Part shown: one piece after another, positions 57,690 through 64,000 of the stretch | How the letters are laid out: each line of letters begins with the position of its first letter | Position numbering within the stretch: the stretch's first letter is position 1 | NCBI RefSeq assembly: GCF_022026155.1 | Contig: NZ_CP085041.1 | Location: 1,768,306-1,832,305 of the forward strand | Reading direction: 5' to 3' | DNA from: Dissulfurimicrobium hydrothermale | GTDB lineage: Bacteria; Desulfobacterota; Dissulfuribacteria; Dissulfuribacterales; Sh68 | Length of the DNA: 64,000 nucleotides | The notes under the pieces: model-generated | The model's database searches: none | What the model saw: only the letters and a program-made list of their open reading frames with translations | Told to the model about the DNA's origin: nothing | Translations under genes and position numbers: made by a program

Positions 57690-57798
57690 ATCTCCGCTGG
57701 ATGACGATCTAGGCCTTGGTATGGCAGATGGTGTTTTGATCCGAATCGGTTCAAAGAATCATGTGGCAGGCTGGCATCAGGCATCATTATGAAATGTC

Positions 57799-59115
57799 AT
57801 GAGGGATGATTTCGCATTCAAAGAAATCTCCATCTTTCTTGAAGAACGAGGCAGAAAGGACTATGCAGCCTTATCCTATCCGGTCCGCTATGGCGTCTCT
57901 TCAAGACTGATCTTCAAGGGATATCGATTCGACTGTGACCTAAACGGACGCGTAAGGTACATCTATTCAGAAGACCATAGGCTATGGCCGGAACCTTTTG
58001 CACGCATCAAAAGGCTGGAGTGCAACAACTGGATCTTTTATCATCCATCCACATATGATGACATCTATGCACTGACGGGGCGCTACTATCTTCCAATCTC
58101 ATCCACTGACCCATCAACACCATTTACCATGGAAGATCCATTCAATTTTCCATGGATCTCGATGGCAATAACCGCCTGGGATGAACTTACAGAATATGCT
58201 TCAAAATGTATCAGGCATGCCGATGATGGGGCAAGAGATCTGCTGGGTGCAGTCGCACGGAATGGCATGGATGCGCTTCGCGAAAGGTCAAAGACCTTCT
58301 TTGAGATACTCGGTGGGACAGTGCCTGTACTACCCCCCGAAACAATGCTTGTAGATTATGATGTAATCCCGATCCTGATATCAGACGGCTGCCTGTATAG
58401 ATGCGCCTTTTGCCGCTTCAAGACCGCCAAAACATACAAGATCAGAAAGATTGAGGATATAAAGGTTCAGGCAAAACGGTTGAGAGACTTTTACAACAGG
58501 GACATCATCAATTACAGCTCGGTATTCCTAGGCCAAAACGACGCCCTCCTGGCCGGAGACTTGGTTATCGACGCAGCGGAAATCGTTTACAAAGAACTCA
58601 ATCTAGCAGGCACATACCATGACGCCACACATATCTTTCTCTTTGGAGACGTAAAGGCCTTTTTGAACGCAACCAATGTCTTTTGGAGACAGATAGACTC
58701 CCTACCATATTCTCATATACATATCAATGTTGGTATTGAATCAATTGATCAGGAGACCTTGGATATGATCGGAAAACCAATCGACACAAAAGATGCCATG
58801 GCGGCAATCGAAACGGCTGCCTACATAAACCGAACATCGAGAAAGATAGAGATAGACCTCAATTTTATATTTGGAGATAATCTACCTCCAGGACACTATG
58901 AAAAAATGTCTCGACATCTCAGGAATGCACACCGAAAGGCCCCAAAGGGGACCGTCTATGTCTCTCCACTCATCGGTGAGAGGCATGATCCCAGGAGGCT
59001 GCGACGTGCCATATTAGAACTGAAGGCGAGGGCTGATTGGCCTGTATTCCTATACCGGCCTATTGGTATAGAGCCAGCTGCACCATGCAAGCAGCGGCTG
59101 TTGGATGTATATTAG
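57799..59115 (+). CDS. Radical SAM protein of unassigned function
   Basis: A 438-residue protein. The cluster motif CLYRCAFC gives C198, C202 and C205 (CxxxCxxC) for the [4Fe-4S]-SAM centre. The barrel follows, with YSSVFLGQNDALLAGD, HIFLFGDVKAFL, and HINVGIESIDQETLDMIGKP (an Elp3/HemN-like glycine and glutamate strand). The N-terminal 190 residues have no motif I recognise. No extra cysteine cluster is apparent. The C-terminus ends FLYRPIGIEPAAPCKQRLLDVY. Neighbours do not suggest a pathway. Start ATG 57799 follows GTC-rich DNA without a clear ribosome site. Confidence 0.8.
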   Translation: MRDDFAFKEISIFLEERGRKDYAALSYPVRYGVSSRLIFKGYRFDCDLNGRVRYIYSEDHRLWPEPFARIKRLECNNWIFYHPSTYDDIYALTGRYYLPISSTDPSTPFTMEDPFNFPWISMAITAWDELTEYASKCIRHADDGARDLLGAVARNGMDALRERSKTFFEILGGTVPVLPPETMLVDYDVIPILISDGCLYRCAFCRFKTAKTYKIRKIEDIKVQAKRLRDFYNRDIINYSSVFLGQNDALLAGDLVIDAAEIVYKELNLAGTYHDATHIFLFGDVKAFLNATNVFWRQIDSLPYSHIHINVGIESIDQETLDMIGKPIDTKDAMAAIETAAYINRTSRKIEIDLNFIFGDNLPPGHYEKMSRHLRNAHRKAPKGTVYVSPLIGERHDPRRLRRAILELKARADWPVFLYRPIGIEPAAPCKQRLLDVY

Positions 59116-59136
59116 GAATTCGACAATGCGTGGAAA

Positions 59137-59820
59137 TCAAGGCTTGAAATTGACAACCGCCTGGGCAGACGGCTCCATCTTCATCATCTCATCTGTCATG
59201 GCCTTTGCTATCACCACAAGCCCTTGGGCAGGATCCTGGGCCTTTTTGAATGGCCGCTGATAAAAAATGGAAAATATGCCCTGATCAGCCGGCCTTGGCA
59301 GGAGATCGACCTCTCCATAGAGGTGCCAAACGACAAAACTGGTGCTGGTATCTATAAATTTAACGTCCAGACCGACCTTGCCCCTCGAGTCGCCTGATGG
59401 ATAAAAGACAGAGGCGTTGGCAAGCATTATATAATCAAATCTCTTAGCAGCGCCAAGGTCTATCAGCCTTTCAATCGGCAGATTGGGATCGTCGGCCAGC
59501 TCCATCTCTGCAAACAGGCGCGATTTCAAAAAAACGTCCTCTAAAAGCCTGGTCATTGCAAGATAAGAGGCCTCGCCTTGATTTGATGGCGGCTTAATCT
59601 TGGCCATGAGTATCCGTTTAGTTGCCATGCAGATATGCCCGGCCGGCTTTAGATATACCTCGATATGCGGCGCAAGGGATCTTGTTGTCCCAAAGGAATT
59701 GAAGACAGGCTGGGGCGTACATGAATTCAGCAAGAACACGAGGGCAAAGACCGAAAGAGATATTGGATGGCTGGATTTTTTCCGCAGAGGATAGGCGTTA
59801 AGAGTCTTTTTTTGTTGCAT
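59137..59820 (-). CDS. Hypothetical lipoprotein
   Basis: From ATG 59820 (AAGGGG upstream) the protein has 227 residues. It has a basic start, a hydrophobic run SLSVFALVFL and a lipobox LLNSC, so it is probably a lipid-anchored envelope protein. The mature part contains EVYLKPAGHICMATKRIL, a segment on a family of 60 residues around LLEDVFLKSRLFAEM, and FVVWHLYGEVDLLPRP. The pattern recalls small outer-membrane lipoproteins of the LPS/GNA1162 type, but I cannot assign it. The longer open frame to 59910 runs into the lytic transglycosylase gene. The chosen start overlaps that gene by 23 bp. Confidence 0.68.
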   Translation of the reverse strand: MQQKKTLNAYPLRKKSSHPISLSVFALVFLLNSCTPQPVFNSFGTTRSLAPHIEVYLKPAGHICMATKRILMAKIKPPSNQGEASYLAMTRLLEDVFLKSRLFAEMELADDPNLPIERLIDLGAAKRFDYIMLANASVFYPSGDSRGKVGLDVKFIDTSTSFVVWHLYGEVDLLPRPADQGIFSIFYQRPFKKAQDPAQGLVVIAKAMTDEMMKMEPSAQAVVNFKP

Positions 59821-61486
59821 GGCGCCCCTTGTTATCCAGGGCATGGGAAGATTTTTTTTCATTTCGATCGCCCCTCGGATTTTTATATACATGTCTATAT
59901 CCTTGGGCATGTCCTTTATCCTGTCTATTGCCGCGCGCCGATATTTTTTCCCTTTTTACGACTTTGGCCTCTTTTAAGGATTTTACGCCTTCATGATGGA
60001 CCCTCTCAACGACGGCTGTGCCGGCTTTATGGCCCCTTCTCTGCATGTGCTTCCGGACGACCGCCGCTTCACGCCTCCTTTCATGCTTAACTGCGGCAGC
60101 CTTGTTTTTCTTATATTTAGAAGAGGCATAATACACCTTCAATCCCGCGCCGGCCTTCTTCTCGCCCTTTCTGCCGCGTTCAAGGCGCCTCCCCTTGGTC
60201 TTCTTTGCATGAGACGGTCTTGGAGGGTCAGGGGGCGGCGACCACCTCTGTATATCGCTGATCTCGGCCAAGAGCTCATCCGCCTTGCCATACGGCACCT
60301 TAAGCTTAAATGTGGTATCTGGAGTAACATCCCGTCTCAATTCCGGATTTAGTTCTACAAGTTCCTTGTAGTACACCCCTAACTTCTCTGCAAGCGACTT
60401 TAGATGCACCTGCTTGTCGAGTAAGACCTCCTCGGTTGGCAGCGGTTCATCCGGTTCGTTTAGATCGAGATTGTATTTTTCAGGATGTTTTACCAGCTCT
60501 AAAACTGCAAGAAACCTCGGGACAAAACTTGCACTCTCCTTTGGCAAACGCTTGTACAAGTCCCAGAAGTTATCGAGATAACTGATCTTTTGCTCTCTAA
60601 TGGTCTTTGCAACCGTTCCTTCGCCGCAATTATAGGCCGCAAGGGCGGTTGTCCAATCACCGAACATGTCGTGCAGGCTCTTCAAATAGGTTATGGCCGC
60701 CTGTGTGGATTTTTCGGGATCCATGCGTTCATCTATCCATTCATCCCTCTTGAGACCGAATTTAGTGCCGGTTGAAGGGATGAGCTGCCACAAACCAGCG
60801 GCATGGGCCCTTGAAACCGCCCTCGCATTGAACCCGCTCTCTATCAAAGGTAACCACGATAACTCCTCAGGGAGACCGGCTTCCTTGCAGGCCTTGACGA
60901 TCTCTTCACGAAACTTTCCTGAGCGCTTATAGGCCCTTATAAACCATTTCCTCTGAGGACCGAGCAACAAATTTATCTCACGCTGCACATCTTCATTCAT
61001 TGTGATAGGGATGGCGCAATTCGAGCCGTTTATGGTTTTGCATTTCGAGGCGTTTATCTCCTGTATCTTTTTCGAGATCATAAGCCTCATGTCTTCCTTT
61101 TTCTTTTCAAGTCCCTTGTCTCCGCCTGTATCTACCTTGGCGGCAGCGATATATGCCTTATCGAGCAGGTCCAACGCCTCTTCTGACCCCCCCTGTTTCC
61201 ATTTTTCTTGTGCCTCCCTAAAAAAATGCATGGATGAATCAAGGAGTTCCTTGGGATCCTCTACCGCACGCCCTTGGATCTTGGAATATCCTTTCTCAGT
61301 CAAATCAGGTCCTTTCTGCATGGCCACCGCAGTCTCCTTGGGGGTCTCAAACGCCGGACCAGGATTTACTGGATTTATGGCGGGGGTCGCATAATCAGGC
61401 GCCTTTTCCTGGACAGATGCGGCACAGCCAGAAATTAAAAAACAGTAAAATAATAATGATGCTAATTTTTTTATAAACATCTTCAT
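59798..61486 (-). CDS. MltD-like lytic transglycosylase lipoprotein
   Basis: A 562-residue protein from ATG 61486 with GGAG five bases upstream. The open frame extends 166 codons further but is not conserved. A signal sequence ends in the lipobox LISGC. The SLT domain (about 200-330) has the catalytic glutamate in LPLIESGFNARAVSRAHAAGLWQLIPSTG, and MDPEKSTQAAITYLKSL and ALAAYNCGEG. A LysM-like segment (LLDKQVHLKSLAEKLGVYYKELVELNPEL) follows. The last 130 residues are strongly basic (RR, KK, HH-rich) and probably bind cell-wall or nucleic-acid polyanions. It cleaves peptidoglycan glycan strands to 1,6-anhydro ends. Confidence 0.88.
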   Translation of the reverse strand: MKMFIKKLASLLFYCFLISGCAASVQEKAPDYATPAINPVNPGPAFETPKETAVAMQKGPDLTEKGYSKIQGRAVEDPKELLDSSMHFFREAQEKWKQGGSEEALDLLDKAYIAAAKVDTGGDKGLEKKKEDMRLMISKKIQEINASKCKTINGSNCAIPITMNEDVQREINLLLGPQRKWFIRAYKRSGKFREEIVKACKEAGLPEELSWLPLIESGFNARAVSRAHAAGLWQLIPSTGTKFGLKRDEWIDERMDPEKSTQAAITYLKSLHDMFGDWTTALAAYNCGEGTVAKTIREQKISYLDNFWDLYKRLPKESASFVPRFLAVLELVKHPEKYNLDLNEPDEPLPTEEVLLDKQVHLKSLAEKLGVYYKELVELNPELRRDVTPDTTFKLKVPYGKADELLAEISDIQRWSPPPDPPRPSHAKKTKGRRLERGRKGEKKAGAGLKVYYASSKYKKNKAAAVKHERRREAAVVRKHMQRRGHKAGTAVVERVHHEGVKSLKEAKVVKREKISARGNRQDKGHAQGYRHVYKNPRGDRNEKKSSHALDNKGRHATKKDS

Positions 61487-61659
61487 AAGGACTCCATTAA
61501 AACGATCTTTAAATTTAAGGCGTAGCAGTGCTGCGAAAATAAAAAAATATATCTTGCGACAAAAAAGGACTGATGGCCGTACCAAACCCAGATAACATTC
61601 ACATAAACCAATATTCCGGAAATTGCAACCTTTACAGATACAGAAGACCTGCATGCGCC

Positions 61660-61687
61660 TTGACTGTGGCAAAGCCATAACTATCTT
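61660..61687 (+). promoter_or_regulatory. Candidate promoter for the BCAM0308-type gene
   Basis: TTGACT (61660-61665) and TATCTT (61682-61687) lie 16 bp apart, 45 bp before the ATG at 61733, which itself has a near-perfect AGGAGGT ribosome site. The -10 is weak, so this is tentative. Confidence 0.35.
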
Positions 61688-61732
61688 AAAATCTAAGATA
61701 TTCAGTCTCCAAAACAAAATCAGGAGGTAAGG

Positions 61733-62215
61733 ATGGACAAGGGCCAATATGGAAGACGCGACAGGCTGATTCAAGAAAAGCGCCACGATACTTATAAGGA
61801 GTGGGGAAAATGGCCTGAGCCTACTGTATGCACCAAGTGCGGCGCTCTTTTCATCGGTGGACGATGGACATGGAAAGAGGCCCCAGCCGATGCAAACAAG
61901 ACGATCTGCCCGGCATGCCAACGCATCAAAGACAACTATCCCGCAGGCGTGATGTATATCCGTGGGGATTTTTATAAAGACCACAGGAATGAGATATTAA
62001 ATCTCTTTAAAAATGAAGAGAAGATCGAGAAAAACGAACACCCGATGGAGAGGATTATGCTCGTAACCGACGAAAAAGAACAGGCGGTCATAACAACCAC
62101 CGGGATACATATCGCAAGACGTCTAGGTGAGGCACTGGCGAGTGCATACCAGGGCGACCTTACATTTCAATACGGAGATGGCGAAAAGACCATACAGGTA
62201 CAATGGCAGAGGTGA
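61733..62215 (+). CDS. BCAM0308-type zinc-ribbon protein
   Basis: A 160-residue cytosolic protein. Two CxxC pairs, CTKCG (about 33-37) and CPACQ (about 61-65), form a zinc ribbon, separated by FIGGRWTWKEAPADANKTI. The rest shows GVMYIRGDFYKDHRNEILNL and ITTTGIHIARRLGEALASAYQGDL, as in the uncharacterised BCAM0308 family. A role in RNA or ribosome chemistry has been suggested from NMD3-like folds but is unproven. It has a strong ribosome site and overlaps the phosphatase gene by 13 bp, so the two are translationally linked. Confidence 0.75.
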   Translation: MDKGQYGRRDRLIQEKRHDTYKEWGKWPEPTVCTKCGALFIGGRWTWKEAPADANKTICPACQRIKDNYPAGVMYIRGDFYKDHRNEILNLFKNEEKIEKNEHPMERIMLVTDEKEQAVITTTGIHIARRLGEALASAYQGDLTFQYGDGEKTIQVQWQR

Positions 62216-62895
62216 GCCAAGGGATCAAGGCAGGCGCATTTGAACAGGGCAAGATATTTGCAATCGGTGACATACACGGTTGCATCGCCAACCTTCAAAG
62301 GCTATTTGAGCGCCTGCCTTATGTAAAAAACAGAGACACGCTAGTGTTTCTGGGTGACTATATAGACAGGGGACCAAGCTCCAAGGAGGTCATCGAATTC
62401 ATCCTAGACCTTCGAGATAGCGGACACAACCTGGTTCCGCTTATGGGCAACCACGAATATTACCTACTCAAATTTGCCAATACAAACGATGATATATTCC
62501 TTGCAGCGCTAAGGGAAATAGGTGCAGAAGCCACCCTGGAGAGCTATGGGGCAAAGGACATGGGCAAGGTCGCAGGCCTTGCCTTTATGCCCCAGGACCA
62601 CAAAGAATTCTTAAACGGGCTCATGCCTTTGTGGGAAAAGGCAGGGTTTATATTCGTCCATGGCGGCCTAATGCCAAATATACCCCTCAAAGACCAAACC
62701 CCACCCGAAATTTATGAGATAAGGGAGATGTTTCTATCTTCTGACTTCAATTTTGGGAAATTCGTAGTCTTCGGGCATACGCCGTTCGAGATGCCGCTCG
62801 TCACACCGACCAAGATCGGCATAGATACAGGGGCTGTCTACGGAAATATGTTGACCGCCGTGGAGCTCCCCGATATCAAGTTCTATCATGCCTAG
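62203..62895 (+). CDS. PPP-family serine/threonine phosphatase or diadenosine tetraphosphatase-like
   Basis: A 230-residue metallophosphatase with the three PPP signatures: GDIHGC (about 22-27), LGDYIDRGPSS and MGNHEYYLL. Metal ligands are D, H, D, N and H in those motifs, with a late VHGG and FGHTPF. The family includes bacterial PrpA/PrpE-type protein phosphatases and ApaH-like enzymes; the length and motifs suit either. Its stop is TAG at 62893-62895, sharing the palindrome CTAG with the stop of the opposite gene. Confidence 0.88.
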   Translation: MAEVSQGIKAGAFEQGKIFAIGDIHGCIANLQRLFERLPYVKNRDTLVFLGDYIDRGPSSKEVIEFILDLRDSGHNLVPLMGNHEYYLLKFANTNDDIFLAALREIGAEATLESYGAKDMGKVAGLAFMPQDHKEFLNGLMPLWEKAGFIFVHGGLMPNIPLKDQTPPEIYEIREMFLSSDFNFGKFVVFGHTPFEMPLVTPTKIGIDTGAVYGNMLTAVELPDIKFYHA

Positions 62896-64000
62896 GCATC
62901 CAGATGCCCGGCAGGACCCGCTGGTCTCACAGACTCAAGACCCTTGAATTGATAATCTCCCTGCATAAAGGCCTCGACCATCCTATGCGCTGTGTGTTCA
63001 TTGATCATTGCCATATCAAGGAGTCGGGTAAAACCCAAAAGACGTCCAAGAAAAACGAGCCGCTCCTCAATCACCTGCTGCATGACTCCGCTCAATTCGC
63101 CATTTACCAGGTCGTCTTTAAGATCCACAAAGAAATTATGCCGCTCAAGCAACTCGGCGATAAGACTGGCCCTGCGTCTGCGCCTGACCAGATCGGTTCC
63201 GCCACCTTTGAAACGAAACCTCAAATAATTGGCCTTCGGATTCATTCCGCATACGGAGTCAATCATTACAAAGTGAAAATCCATCCTTGCATTCAAATTT
63301 ATGTAATCCCTGCTTAAGATTACATAATTCGGGCAACCTATAGGCCGTTCTGATTGTTGGTCGGCGATCCAATGTGAATAGGTCTGTCCAAGGTCAACCT
63401 GCCCTGGCGGGCCAGACCAGCGGAGCCCAGGCGTCGTCATCCCCTTCCACAGGGCCCTAAACGGTGCGGAAATAACCTCTTCAGGGGTTATCTTCAAACC
63501 CCTGTCCTCTTTCGGGACAAGCCCGCCGCCGAGATCGATCACGCTCAAAAGAAAGGGTATATCTGACTCCAATTTATAAACCAGGCCCTTTGCATCCGAA
63601 AGGAGCTCGTCCCCCATATCGAACATGGCTATGACTGCCTTTTCATGCACAAACCGTACTATGTCATGGATAGACCTGCACTCCATGATGGAGAACGTAG
63701 GGCCGTATGCATCAGTCAGATTCAACTTGACTATGAGTTGATGCAGCGTCTCTTGAAACGATCTGGCAATATCGCCCCGGTCCACACCGACATCCATCGG
63801 CGCGCCACCCCTTTTGCCGCCGTCCTCTTTTTTCTTTAGGGCACTCTCTATCTCGCCTCTGCTGGCCGCGGTGACTCGACCCGAAACGGCATCAACGGTG
63901 ATCCATTCGCCGTCCTTAAGATCTTTGGTAGCGGTTGCAAGACCGGTCAGCATGGGTACGGCGTGTTCCCTGGCCACACAAGACAGATGATCTGCCGGAT
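62892..64000 (-). CDS. PEP-utilising (PPDK/PEP-synthase-related) protein, C-terminal part
   Basis: The frame is open to the right edge, so the gene begins outside. The entering sequence reads ADHLSCVAREHAVPMLTGL, the swivelling domain of PEP-utilising enzymes with histidine in DHLSC at the phosphohistidine place, followed by LKDGEWITVDAVSGRV. The remaining 300 residues, including GPTFSIMECRSIHDIVRFVHEKAVIAMFDMGDE and VMIDSVCGMNPKANYLRFRFKGGGTD, look like a domain found in PEP-synthase-like proteins but not the normal PEP TIM barrel. The reaction is uncertain. Convergent with the phosphatase gene. A frame start at GTG 63977 inside the domain is an artefact of the edge. Confidence 0.7.
   Translation of the reverse strand, partial: PADHLSCVAREHAVPMLTGLATATKDLKDGEWITVDAVSGRVTAASRGEIESALKKKEDGGKRGGAPMDVGVDRGDIARSFQETLHQLIVKLNLTDAYGPTFSIMECRSIHDIVRFVHEKAVIAMFDMGDELLSDAKGLVYKLESDIPFLLSVIDLGGGLVPKEDRGLKITPEEVISAPFRALWKGMTTPGLRWSGPPGQVDLGQTYSHWIADQQSERPIGCPNYVILSRDYINLNARMDFHFVMIDSVCGMNPKANYLRFRFKGGGTDLVRRRRRASLIAELLERHNFFVDLKDDLVNGELSGVMQQVIEERLVFLGRLLGFTRLLDMAMINEHTAHRMVEAFMQGDYQFKGLESVRPAGPAGHLDA

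Noticed and set aside
59910-61984. Longer 5' versions of the lipoprotein and lytic transglycosylase genes
   Set aside because: Signal peptides with lipoboxes and good ribosome sites start at 59820 and 61486; the extensions are not family sequence.

Overview
The window looks like chromosomal DNA of an anaerobic, LPS-bearing Desulfobacterota-type bacterium. This is inferred from gene content and order, not from a search. The pointers are the run pyrG-kdsA-kdsC-lptCAB-rpoN-hpf-rapZ-PTS IIA, a minimal SufC-SufB pair, a fused CobA/HemD, SelB, and a methylenetetrahydrofolate reductase fused to a MetV-like cysteine domain (Wood-Ljungdahl chemistry). Most of the DNA is close to half G+C, with several AT-rich patches.

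Layout. 1-7.4 kb (+): end of hemC, cobA/hemD fusion, a TIGR02757 protein, an orphan histidine kinase, a UvrD/PcrA helicase and a glycosyltransferase. 7.4-7.9 kb is non-coding, followed by tRNA-Leu(GAG). 8-31 kb (-) is one long co-directional block. Read from high to low coordinates it holds a sugar or antibiotic kinase-like protein, a 1218-residue AsmA-like protein, cobO, pyrG, kdsA, kdsC, lptC, lptA, lptB, rpoN, hpf, rapZ, PTS IIA, rimI, canonical gap, a 1418-residue PEP/pyruvate-binding protein, a second divergent GAPDH, pgk, tpiA and secG. It joins CMP-Kdo/LPS supply and export with nitrogen/envelope regulation and with the triose part of glycolysis/gluconeogenesis.

32-38.7 kb (-) is an accessory island. 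It carries two N6-adenine methyltransferase genes (the second frameshifted), a YhcG/DUF1016 nuclease gene (frameshifted) and a GIY-YIG/helicase protein. At the junction inside this operon sits the most unusual structure in the window: a small stand-alone GIY-YIG gene bracketed by imperfect terminal inverted repeats. Tandem copies of the repeat tip lie on both sides, and a 74-bp palindrome with the same two ends but no gene lies next to it. The same repeat family has expanded in frame inside the second methyltransferase gene. I read this as a candidate GIY-YIG-driven mobile repeat (REPtron-like) with a MITE-like derivative.

38.8-45 kb (-): an MFS transporter, a fused M16 peptidase pair, an IS5-family transposase relic, an AT-rich frameshifted FliD-like gene and tRNA-Glu(CUC). 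45-47.6 kb (-): sufB/D, sufC, pgeF. 47.7-59.1 kb (+): HD/OB nuclease-like protein, holB-like, ricT-like (PSP1), metG, selB, metF-metV fusion, aminotransferase, radical SAM protein. 59.1-61.5 kb (-): lipoprotein and MltD-like lytic transglycosylase. 61.7-62.9 kb (+): BCAM0308-type zinc protein and a PPP phosphatase. They converge on a PEP-utilising protein that runs off the right edge.
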